64,000 nt of DNA from assembly GCF_003814915.1 (NCBI RefSeq), contig NZ_RKQK01000003.1, forward strand, positions 372,001 through 436,000, written 5' to 3'. The first letter of the stretch is position 1, and every line of letters starts with the position of its first letter. Positions 50,693-58,547 of this stretch are shown here, piece by piece. This DNA comes from Pacificibacter maritimus. GTDB taxonomy: Bacteria; Pseudomonadota; Alphaproteobacteria; Rhodobacterales; Rhodobacteraceae. The translations under genes were made by a program, and so were the position numbers. The notes under the pieces were generated by a model. It worked only from the letters and a program-made list of their open reading frames with translations, searched no databases and was not told where the DNA came from.

Positions 50693-52243
50693 ATGAATAT
50701 CGCAACAAAACCCATCATCGCGCGCAGATCCCCCGGCCCTGACGGCGAGAAAATCATCACTTTGGCGGCCCTTGCTGTGGGCGGCCAAGGCGGCGGCGTT
50801 TTGACAAATTGGATCGTCGCCGTGGCCGAGGCCAATGGGTATCGCGCGCAATCCACCTCAGTCGCGGGCGTCGCACAGCGCACAGGGGCGACGATTTATT
50901 ACATCGAAATGTGCCGCGACACAGGCCGCATGCCTGTATTTTCCTTGTCGCCCTCGATTGGCGACGTAGATATTTTGGTGGCCTCAGAACTCATGGAAGG
51001 TGGCCGCGCGATCATGCGCGGGTTTGTGACACCGGGGCGCACGACCTTGATCACATCGACACACCGCATCGCCGCCGTTTCTGAGAAAACCGCCCCAGGT
51101 GACGGGCGCATGGACGAAACGGATGTCTATGAGGCCATGGGTGTTGCCGCCGATCAACTGGTGGCCTTCGATATGGAAACCGTTGCCAAGCAAGCTGGAT
51201 CGGTCATCTCGTCCTCACTTTTGGGCGCCCTCGCAGGATCAGGCGCCCTGCCATTTGATCGCGCAAGTTTCGAAGACATTATTCGCGCCTCAGGGCGTGG
51301 CGTCGACGCCTCATTGCGCGCCTTTGGCGAGGCCTATGACATCGCACGCGGCGACAAACCCGCGCCTGAAGCACCAACCGCCGAAGAACGCCCGCTGCCC
51401 GTTTTGAACGTGCCAGAGGGCCTCAAGGCATCATGGAGCGCACTTGAAAAACGCTTGACCGCTATGCCGCAAGACATCCACGAGATGACCGGACTTGGTG
51501 TGAAAAAAGTTGTCGACTATCAGGATGTCGATTACGGGCATCAGTATCTGGACATGGTTGAAAAAGCCGTCGCATTGGATGCCGCCCCCTATGAAATGAG
51601 CATCGCCGCTGCAAAATATTGTGCGCGGGCCTTGTGCTATGACGATCTCATTCGTGTGGCTGACATCAAAACCCGCGCGTCACGGTTTGAGCGCGTCAAA
51701 GACGAAGTTGTGGTCAAAGATGATCAGCTTTTGCGTCTAACCGAGTATTTTCATCCGCGCTACGAAGAATTCACCACAACGCTGCCACGGGCTTTGGGCC
51801 GCTTCATGCAAAATCGCAAAAGCATCGAAGCGTTTTACACAAAGTATCTCGACAAAGGCAGACGGATCCGCACCGACAGTCTGTCAGGGTATCTTGCGCT
51901 TTGGACCGTGTCGTCTTTGCGCCCTCTTCGACGCAAATTGCTGCGACATGACAGCGAAATGACCCACGCAAACACGTGGTTTTCCAAAACTCTAGAGATC
52001 GCGCAAACGGACAAAGCCTTGGCGACCGAAATGCTGACGAACTATCGCCTGATCAAGGGATATTCCGACACCCATACGCGCGGCATGTCCAAATTCGCGC
52101 GGGTCATGGGCGCGGTGGACTTGCTCAAAGGGCGCGCAGATGCCGCCGACTGGATGCGCCGATTGCGTACTGCCGCCCTTGATGACGTCGAAGGCGACAA
52201 ACTGGATGGCGCTTTGCAAACCGTCAAAAGCTTTGCCGAGTAA
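50693..52243 (+). CDS. iorB: indolepyruvate oxidoreductase beta-type subunit with C-terminal extension
   Basis: The first 190 residues form the gamma-type domain of 2-oxoacid oxidoreductases (VGGQGGGVLTNWIVAVAEANG near 29-49, then VAQRTGATIYYIEM). The remaining 310 residues are an extension of the DUF6537 kind found in aerobic proteobacterial IorB proteins, about 2.5 times the length of archaeal IorB; its function is not established. With IorA it would make indoleacetyl-CoA or phenylacetyl-CoA. It is the last intact gene of the row; a decayed FAD oxidoreductase follows after 5 nt. Confidence 0.87.
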   Translation: MNIATKPIIARRSPGPDGEKIITLAALAVGGQGGGVLTNWIVAVAEANGYRAQSTSVAGVAQRTGATIYYIEMCRDTGRMPVFSLSPSIGDVDILVASELMEGGRAIMRGFVTPGRTTLITSTHRIAAVSEKTAPGDGRMDETDVYEAMGVAADQLVAFDMETVAKQAGSVISSSLLGALAGSGALPFDRASFEDIIRASGRGVDASLRAFGEAYDIARGDKPAPEAPTAEERPLPVLNVPEGLKASWSALEKRLTAMPQDIHEMTGLGVKKVVDYQDVDYGHQYLDMVEKAVALDAAPYEMSIAAAKYCARALCYDDLIRVADIKTRASRFERVKDEVVVKDDQLLRLTEYFHPRYEEFTTTLPRALGRFMQNRKSIEAFYTKYLDKGRRIRTDSLSGYLALWTVSSLRPLRRKLLRHDSEMTHANTWFSKTLEIAQTDKALATEMLTNYRLIKGYSDTHTRGMSKFARVMGAVDLLKGRADAADWMRRLRTAALDDVEGDKLDGALQTVKSFAE

Positions 52244-52248
52244 GAGAC

Positions 52249-52634
52249 ATGACAAAGCCCATCGTGATCATCGGCGCAGGTATCAATGGGCTTGTGGCCG
52301 CAGCCGTTCTGGCAGCGCGTGGCAAGTCAGTTTAAGTCTTTGAACGGGACTCCAAGGCGGGCGGCTCGGTGCACACTGAAGCCTAAGCCTTGGGTCGGTT
52401 TTACCATGACGTGGCAGCGATGAACCTGTCGATTTTTCTGGCTCAGCTTTCGTGGCCAAGTACGGCGCGAAACTGGCCCAGCATGGTTTGGAATTTGCAC
52501 CGATTTCAGGTCCCTTGGCGCAAGCTTTGGAAGCGGGGATTAGGTCGGCGTTTCAACGATTTTGGACGAGACGCTCCCTGCCTTTGTCAGAGTTAAAGGC
52601 ATTGCACCCACTTTGGGACGCATCTGGCCTGTAA
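52249..52634 (+). pseudogene. decayed N-terminal part of a phytoene-desaturase-like FAD oxidoreductase
   Basis: From the ATG at 52249 the frame reads MTKPIVIIGAGINGLVAAAV, a clear FAD-binding Rossmann start. It then meets in-frame stops at codons 29 (TAA in SV-stop-VFERD) and 46 (EA-stop-ALGRFYHDVAAMNLS). Near 52445 the homologous sequence shifts frame and continues as AKYGAKLAQHGLEFAPISGP. Two stops, a frameshift and loss of the last two thirds mark it as a pseudogene. Its position right after iorB suggests a former partner in the pathway. Confidence 0.85.
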
Positions 52635-52881
52635 AAGGTCAAGCAAAAGTGGCTCCAGTCAAATAGGCATTTACTTTAGAAGTAAAGATGTTGAGGGCAA
52701 TCAAAAGAGACCATCTTTGATGGTATTCGCCAAAAATCAAGCGCAAATGCCCTATTTAAGCGTATTTTGCAGACATGTTTGGAAGATCCACGCTTCATAC
52801 GTGTTACTTTGGTCTAGTTTTATTTTAAGCTTGAATTAAAAATTCGCACAGCTATCGTAATTCCAAAAGGACGGACATCAG
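52635..52881. promoter_or_regulatory. promoter region of the second TRAP operon
   Basis: This AT-rich interval after the pseudogene contains TTTTAAGCTTGAATTAAAA (52823-52841), rich in nested dyads, including GAATT-AAA-AATTC (52833-52845). It lies 40-60 nt before the TRAP start. A similar ATTTTAGACTTAAAAT occurs upstream of the dpp-type operon at 63955. No gene is seen. Confidence 0.4.
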
Positions 52882-53361
52882 ATGTTTATAAGGAATTCGA
52901 TGAATTGGACTATGCGCTGTTTTGGAGCAGCTGCCGCAGTCGGCTTTGCCGCAATAGCGATCGTTGTGAGTGCGGATGTCGTGATCCGCAACCTCGCGAT
53001 AGCACGGATCCCATGGATAAGTGAGTTCACTGAGTATCTACTGATGGTCTCGACGTTTCTAGGGGCCCCATGGCTGTTGCATGCGCATGGCCACGTGCAG
53101 GTCGATATTTTGCCGCGCGCACTCTCTCAGAGCAATGCGCGCCGTTTGGCGGTGGTTGCCAACGTCGCAGGACTTGCGATCACGGGGCTTTTGTTTTGGC
53201 GGGCCTGCTTGGTCACATTCGACACATGGCAACTTGGCTCTTTGGTGTTCAAAAACCTTGTTTTCCCTGAATGGTATTTACTAGCGCCAATTCTGATCTG
53301 TCTTGGGATGTGCTTTCTAGAATTTGCTTTGCGCCTGACTTTGAAGGATTACAATCAATGA
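52882..53361 (+). CDS. TRAP transporter small permease, DctQ type
   Basis: The 159-residue protein has four spans, with the DctQ pattern WISEFTEYLLMVSTFLGAPWLLHAHGHVQVDIL between spans two and three. It overlaps the large permease gene by four bases. Gene order here is small permease, large permease, binding protein, the reverse placement of the binding protein compared with the TRAP operon at 32-35 kb. Confidence 0.88.
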   Translation: MFIRNSMNWTMRCFGAAAAVGFAAIAIVVSADVVIRNLAIARIPWISEFTEYLLMVSTFLGAPWLLHAHGHVQVDILPRALSQSNARRLAVVANVAGLAITGLLFWRACLVTFDTWQLGSLVFKNLVFPEWYLLAPILICLGMCFLEFALRLTLKDYNQ

Positions 53362-54671
53362 TTTGGTGGATTACATTGTCGATCCTTGGGGCAGTATTAG
53401 CCGGTCTTTTTGCGACAGGCCTGCCCGTAGCACTGGCATTTTTGGGAACAAATATAGTTGGAGCATGGATATTTCTAGGAGGGACATCGGGACTGGATCA
53501 GCTTGTGCGCAACGCTTCTGGTGCAGTCAGTTCATTTTCCTTAGTGCCCATTCCCTTGTTCATTTTGATGGGCGAACTGTTGTTCCACTGCGGACTGGCG
53601 TTCAAAGCCATTGAAGCTGTCGAACGGATGTTGAACCGTTTGCCAGCACGTTTGGCCTGTGTCACGGTGGTTGGCGGCACAGCATTTTCAGCTCTGTCAG
53701 GCTCATCTATTGCAAACACGGCGCTTCTCGGCAGCACTCTGTCGCAAGACATGATGAAACGCGGCTACTCAACCACGCTGTCGCTGGGCCCCGCGATGGC
53801 AACGGGCGGAATCGCGGTTCTGGTCCCCCCCTCTACCTTAGCAGTGATGCTAGGGTCACTCTCGGGCATTTCCATCACGCAACTGCTGATCGGCGGGATC
53901 GTTCCAGGTTTCCTGATGGCGGCTGGTTTCCTGTTATATGTCATCTTAGTAGGCGTCTTTGACCCAAACTCTGCGCCGCGCCAAGATACTGTACGGGTCT
54001 ATACATTTCGCGAACGTTACGTGCCATTTTTGCGCGATGTTGTGCCGTTGTTTGGCATATTTGTCGCTGTAATTGGTGGGATGCTGTCAGGGATAGCAAC
54101 GCCGACCGAGGCCGCCGCCCTAGGCGCTATGGCCGCATTTGTGGCGACTATCTGCTACGGAAAACTTTCATGGGATGCGTTGCGGGCCTCTTTGGCTGAG
54201 ACTGCAAAAGTGTCGATTTCGATCTTGTTCATCATCGTCGCTTCCACCACGTTTTCTCAGATACTTTCATTCTCAGGGGCGACAACGGGGATGCTGTCAC
54301 TCGTAACGGCCGTCGACCCAACGCCCATGACATTGATCTTGTCGATGCTGCTGATTTTGCTCTTGATGGGCTGCTTTATTGATCAAGTTTCGATGATGAT
54401 GATCACAGTGCCGTTGTTTATTCCGCTCGCGCAGAGCGCGGGGATCGACCTCGTTTGGCTTGGCTTGATGATGCTCGTCGTTATCGAACTGGGCTTACTC
54501 ACGCCCCCTTTCGGCATCTTGCTTATGGTGATGCAAGGCGCTGTCAAATCGGTTCCGCTGGTTCAAATCTACAAAGCGGCGCTGCCCTTCATACTGATCG
54601 AGATTCTGGTCCTAGGCTTGATGATTTTCTGGCCGGAACTCACAACGTTCCTTCCGTCACTCACCCGCTAG
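53358..54671 (+). CDS. TRAP transporter large permease, DctM type
   Basis: The 437-residue protein has about twelve spans and the DctM signatures GTAFSALSGSSIANTALLGSTL and VLVPPSTLAVMLGSLSGISI. The ATG at 53358 overlaps the small permease stop (ATGA). An earlier codon would add 29 residues from inside the upstream gene. It transports an unknown organic acid together with the binding protein encoded next. Confidence 0.92.
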   Translation: MIWWITLSILGAVLAGLFATGLPVALAFLGTNIVGAWIFLGGTSGLDQLVRNASGAVSSFSLVPIPLFILMGELLFHCGLAFKAIEAVERMLNRLPARLACVTVVGGTAFSALSGSSIANTALLGSTLSQDMMKRGYSTTLSLGPAMATGGIAVLVPPSTLAVMLGSLSGISITQLLIGGIVPGFLMAAGFLLYVILVGVFDPNSAPRQDTVRVYTFRERYVPFLRDVVPLFGIFVAVIGGMLSGIATPTEAAALGAMAAFVATICYGKLSWDALRASLAETAKVSISILFIIVASTTFSQILSFSGATTGMLSLVTAVDPTPMTLILSMLLILLLMGCFIDQVSMMMITVPLFIPLAQSAGIDLVWLGLMMLVVIELGLLTPPFGILLMVMQGAVKSVPLVQIYKAALPFILIEILVLGLMIFWPELTTFLPSLTR

Positions 54672-54728
54672 CCCAACCTTCACTCGCACTACAAGAACGC
54701 GAGGATGCTAACCAACAGGAGACTTCCA

Positions 54729-55700
54729 TTGACCAAATCATTTCGCTCTCTAACCCTTGTGTCAGCGCTGACTTTGAGCGCATTCACCACTGCGACCCAG
54801 GCCGACGAAATTACATTGCGAGCCATTTCGGCCTTTCAGCCCAACACAGTATTCTCCGAACCGTTCGAAGTATTTGCCGATCGCGTGAATGAAAATGGTG
54901 CCGGAATCGTACAGATCGATGTGATCGGCGGACCCGACGCGATGCCTCCGTTTGAGATCGGCAATGCGCTACGCAACGGGGTGGTAGACATGGCCAACAC
55001 GACGGCAGTGTATCACGCCAATCTGGTGCCTGAAGGCTTGGCCATGACGTTGACCAGTTTGTCGATGTCAGAACTACGTGCGAATGGCGGTTATGACCTG
55101 TTAGACGGAATCCACCGCGAGAAAGCCGGTATCCATTGGCTGGGTCGCCTTACCGAAAACGTCCCCTATCACATCTATCTGTCCGATGCGCCTGAGAACC
55201 TCGAATTCGAAGGTCTAAAGATTCGTTCGGTACCAATCTATCAAGCCTTTTTCAAAGGCCTTGGGATCAATACGATGCAAACCTCACCTGGAGAAGTTTA
55301 CACAGCTCTAGAACGCGGCACGATTGACGGATACGCTTGGCCCGCAACTGGTGTGTTCGATCTCGGATGGCAAGAGAAAACAAAAGCCCGCGTTGATCCA
55401 GGCTTCTACCAAGTTGAAACAGGCGTCTATTTCAGTGAGAAAACTTGGGAAAAGCTAAACGATGAGCAACGCGTTTTCCTAGAATCACAGATGCTTCAGA
55501 TCGAGTCAGAATCTGATCGCCTTATACCTTTGGCGGCCGCCGATATCGCGCGCCAAACCGAAGAAGGTATCGCGCCCTTGTCACTCCCTGAGGCGGAAGC
55601 CGCAGCATTTATCGAAATGTCAGTGGAAGAGGGCTGGAAGCCTGTCCTCGCAGCAAATCCCGAAGCAGGCCCTAAGCTGCGTGAGATGTTCTCTAAGTAA
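54729..55700 (+). CDS. TRAP transporter substrate-binding protein, DctP type
   Basis: The periplasmic protein has a signal peptide ending TTATQA and mature sequence DEITLRAISAFQPNTVFSEPF. DctP features include LEFEGLKIRSVPIYQAFFKGLG, with the substrate-binding arginine, and SPGEVYTALERGTIDGYAWP. I prefer the TTG at 54729, which has AGGAG seven bases upstream and gives 323 residues; the ATG at 54705 is in frame and would add eight residues. A strong terminator follows. Confidence 0.88.
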   Translation: MTKSFRSLTLVSALTLSAFTTATQADEITLRAISAFQPNTVFSEPFEVFADRVNENGAGIVQIDVIGGPDAMPPFEIGNALRNGVVDMANTTAVYHANLVPEGLAMTLTSLSMSELRANGGYDLLDGIHREKAGIHWLGRLTENVPYHIYLSDAPENLEFEGLKIRSVPIYQAFFKGLGINTMQTSPGEVYTALERGTIDGYAWPATGVFDLGWQEKTKARVDPGFYQVETGVYFSEKTWEKLNDEQRVFLESQMLQIESESDRLIPLAAADIARQTEEGIAPLSLPEAEAAAFIEMSVEEGWKPVLAANPEAGPKLREMFSK

Positions 55701-55731
55701 GCGGTGTTGCACCTTTACGATAAAAAACGAG

Positions 55732-55759
55732 GACGGCTGAACCATTCGGCCGTCTTTTT
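55732..55759 (+). terminator. Rho-independent terminator of the second TRAP operon
   Basis: GACGGCTGAA (55732-55741) pairs with TTCGGCCGTC (55745-55754), loop CCA, with one G-U pair, followed by five T residues. Confidence 0.88.
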
Positions 55760-56319
55760 CTATGGACTTGTCGCGGATTATTCCCGTCTTTTTCGAGCAA
55801 CGTTTGGACCTGTGCCCAGCGTAGATATACCGTTACTCGCGAGACATTTCCTTTAACCGCTCAGGCTTGGGAAGACGGAGATTTTCCTGAGCAAGGATCC
55901 CCGCGAGTTTCAACGCAAGCTGCGAATTCTGCGCCGCAGAAGATATTGGTCACCTTGCAAAGGCTTGCCGCTCTTTTGGGGTTGGCCGCGCCAGCTTTGA
56001 CCTGTGTCGCAAGGCCTAAGCGGAGCGCGGCGAAGCAGGCCTGATTTACGCGCCGCCCATCTCAAAAGCACCCTCGGATTGGAACAATTGCGATCACTTG
56101 GATAGAGCGACGCAAAGAGATAGGAAGGACTGGCTTTAACGCGAACGTGTCGATGTTTACTTTGGTAAATGTCATGCTTTTTACAGGCTTGATCTAGTGA
56201 CGCGACCGCCCGCTCTTGGCTTTGCGCTGATCGTTTCCTGTCAGAAAATTAGCACAATGTATTTTGAACCCTACCCTATTCACCCTGCGATCTTGTAACT
56301 TGCGCCCTTTCAACGGAAA
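55760..56319. other. 560-nt stretch without a recognisable gene before gntR
   Basis: Frames are broken by many stops on both strands, and I see no ribosome binding site with an adequate frame. The base composition is more coding-like than promoter-like, so it may be a worn-down gene, but no family can be named. Its last part must contain the gntR promoter. Confidence 0.4.
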
Positions 56320-57030
56320 ATGAACTGCGAAGCACAGGATATAAATAGCGTGAGCACAACACATTCGTTAAACTTCACACCCGTTCGGCACGAAACGATC
56401 CAAGGCAGTGTGTATGAAGAACTGCGCACTATGCTGATGACAGGAAAGTTTTTGCCGGGCCAAGCGCTTAAGATCGCAGACCTCGCACACACCTTTGGCA
56501 CGTCCGCCCAACCCGTGCGTGAATCTATTCGGCAACTGGTCGCAGAACATGCGCTGGATGCCTCGGCCAACAGATCCGCGCGGGTGCCAAAACTGAGCAA
56601 CGTGCAACTTGAAGACCTGCGCCGCACGCGTCTTGCGCTTGAAAGCTTGGCCGCCGAACTTGCGGCCACGCAGGTCACACCAGACCAGATCGCACATCTT
56701 GAAAAGATTTTGGATGATGAATTATCGTCAGACGAAAACCGCGACATCATTTCTTCAATTTCGCGCAACCTTGATTTTCACTTTTCGTTGTACCGTTATT
56801 CCAAATCAGAGGTTTTGCCACCGCTGATCGAAAGCCTATGGATGCGCATTGGCCCCAACATTCGTACCGCTGCCGAATACTTTGACGCCCGCGAGGGGCG
56901 TGGCGCGGAAATGCACATTCAACTGATTGCAGCCCTGAAAGCCAAGGACGGCGCAGGGGCTAGACTGGCGATTGAAAATGACATCAACCGCTTTTTCGAT
57001 TTGATCGCTGAAATCAGTCAACAAGACTGA
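56320..57030 (+). CDS. GntR-family regulator, FCD (FadR/VanR) subfamily
   Basis: The 236-residue protein has an N-terminal winged helix (SVYEELRTMLMTGKFLPGQALKIADLAHTFGTSAQPVRESIRQL) and a C-terminal all-helical FCD effector domain (FHFSLYRYSKSEVLPPLIESLWMRIGP, then HIQLIAALKAKDGAGARLAIENDI). Such regulators respond to organic acids. It lies between the TRAP operon and the second dpp-type operon and could regulate either. A bidirectional terminator separates it from the aldo/keto reductase gene. Confidence 0.9.
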   Translation: MNCEAQDINSVSTTHSLNFTPVRHETIQGSVYEELRTMLMTGKFLPGQALKIADLAHTFGTSAQPVRESIRQLVAEHALDASANRSARVPKLSNVQLEDLRRTRLALESLAAELAATQVTPDQIAHLEKILDDELSSDENRDIISSISRNLDFHFSLYRYSKSEVLPPLIESLWMRIGPNIRTAAEYFDAREGRGAEMHIQLIAALKAKDGAGARLAIENDINRFFDLIAEISQQD

Positions 57031-57039
57031 CCGCACAAG

Positions 57040-57077
57040 ACAAAAGGCCAACCGACGACATTGGGCTGGCCTTTTGT
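57040..57077. terminator. bidirectional terminator between gntR and the aldo/keto reductase gene
   Basis: ACAAAAGGCCA (57040-57050) pairs perfectly with TGGCCTTTTGT (57067-57077), with further C-G pairs possible inside. Both strands read into a T-rich stretch, so it can serve both convergent transcripts. Confidence 0.88.
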
Positions 57078-57104
57078 TCGATACGACACTTGGTGTTGCG
57101 TGAA

Positions 57105-58157
57105 TTAGTGTTCGCTGAGATTATATTTCATGATCCGACCATGGCGCCCATTGCGGTCACGTTCGACATCATAGCAATCACCATCCACAATCGAATTCCC
57201 ATCAATGGCCGCCTGAATTTGTGCCATGTCATCGCTGTCGAGTTGCAGGTCGAACAAGGCAGCATGTTTGCCCAGATGCCCTCCATGGCGCACACCGACA
57301 ATGATGCCAGCCACTTGCGGTTCGGCCAACATCGCACGCATCGCAACCGAGGCAATATCAACACCATGTTTGTCAGCGATCCGACGCAACAATCGCAACA
57401 AAGACTGAAACGCATCCCAGCCGCCAATGTCATCAATGATCAGTTTGTACTTGGTCAAAGACCGATTTTCCATCTCGCCAACGGGCTCGGCCACGCCCAA
57501 CCATTTGTCGCTTAAAAAACCACCTGCAACGGTGCCATAGCACAGAATTTTGATGTTATTTGCCGCACAGAAATCGACCATCTTTTTGGTCGGGCGACGA
57601 TCGATCAGTGAAAACTGGGTTTGGATGGTCGAGACATGAAAGCCAGAGGCCACAAAATCCTGCATCTGATCCGTGTTAAAGTTGGTTGTGCCAAGCTTGT
57701 CGATTTTGCCCTCTTTTTGGAAATCGCTAAGCCAGCTTGCCACCTCAAGATGACGCGGCACATCCATGTCCCACCAGTTGAACTGCACGAGGTCCAAACG
57801 ATCCGCGTTCAAACGGCGCAGCGATCTGTCTATGGTCGCTTGCAAGTCACTTTTCTGGATCGTCGCGAGTTTATCAAGATCAGGCACGCATTTGGTATGA
57901 ACCTTCAATAGGTCCAATAAATCATTGCGCCCCTTGGCTTTGCAATCGGCACGAAATGCCCCGATCAATTCCTCAACACCTGTATAAATATCAGCGCAAT
58001 CAAAGGCAGTGATGCCCGCATCCATATAGGCATACATCTCTGCAATCGCTGTATCGCGGTCTACAGCGCCATGTCCGCCCGCAAGATGCCAGCTGCCTTT
58101 GAGAATACGGCTGATCTCATATCCGGGAGCCAAATTGGCGCGTTCTACTTTACTCAT
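57105..58157 (-). CDS. aldo/keto reductase family protein
   Basis: The 350-residue NAD(P)-dependent oxidoreductase of the (beta/alpha)8 AKR fold has the catalytic Asp53 and Tyr58 in FDCADIYTG and Lys89 in KVHTKCVPD. At the usual fourth catalytic position the histidine is replaced: the segment reads DLVQFNWWD with Asn127. Length and DRSLRRLNADRLDLV resemble bacterial AKRs active on sugars or small aldehydes. The ATG at 58157 follows AGGAG. It ends the dpp-type operon, so its substrate may derive from the imported compound. Confidence 0.85.
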   Translation of the reverse strand: MSKVERANLAPGYEISRILKGSWHLAGGHGAVDRDTAIAEMYAYMDAGITAFDCADIYTGVEELIGAFRADCKAKGRNDLLDLLKVHTKCVPDLDKLATIQKSDLQATIDRSLRRLNADRLDLVQFNWWDMDVPRHLEVASWLSDFQKEGKIDKLGTTNFNTDQMQDFVASGFHVSTIQTQFSLIDRRPTKKMVDFCAANNIKILCYGTVAGGFLSDKWLGVAEPVGEMENRSLTKYKLIIDDIGGWDAFQSLLRLLRRIADKHGVDIASVAMRAMLAEPQVAGIIVGVRHGGHLGKHAALFDLQLDSDDMAQIQAAIDGNSIVDGDCYDVERDRNGRHGRIMKYNLSEH

Positions 58158-58175
58158 GGTGTCTCCTGCGGTCAT

Positions 58176-58529
58176 TTATCCTTGCCCCTCCAAGGGCACG
58201 GCGGTTGTATCTGCATGGTCGAAACGGCGCGTGCCAATCCGTGTAATTCGCAACTGTGTGGGACAATTGGGATCGGGGCATGCACAATTCGCATCTGTGC
58301 TCATCCAGTCATTTGGGTGACAGGGGCGTTGTTTGGCGGCCAAAAGCGGCAAGACTGCGGACAAAGAATAGATCGAGAATCCCTGCCCCTGTGGCAAATG
58401 CAGCATTTCCCCACGCAACTCGAAATAATCGCCCTCCGCGCCGCAGTAAATTTTACCCGGGCCGCTGCGAACGACTTCAACCCTGAGGTCGTAAAGCTCG
58501 AAACTTCCGTCAGTATCGCTCTTAATCAT
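58176..58529 (-). CDS. TIGR04076-type protein of unknown function
   Basis: The 117-residue protein resembles the small uncharacterised TIGR04076 family (opening YDLRVEVVRSGPGKIYCGAEGDYFEL). It has five cysteines (C29, C70, C82, C84, C89), the last three in NCACPDPNC, which would suit metal binding or a redox centre. The ATG follows AAAGGA with eight-base spacing. It lies 18 nt after the DppDF gene and 18 nt before the aldo/keto reductase start, so all three are in one transcript. I cannot assign a reaction. Confidence 0.72.
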   Translation of the reverse strand: MIKSDTDGSFELYDLRVEVVRSGPGKIYCGAEGDYFELRGEMLHLPQGQGFSIYSLSAVLPLLAAKQRPCHPNDWMSTDANCACPDPNCPTQLRITRIGTRRFDHADTTAVPLEGQG

Positions 58530-58547
58530 GATGTACGTCCTTTGGCT

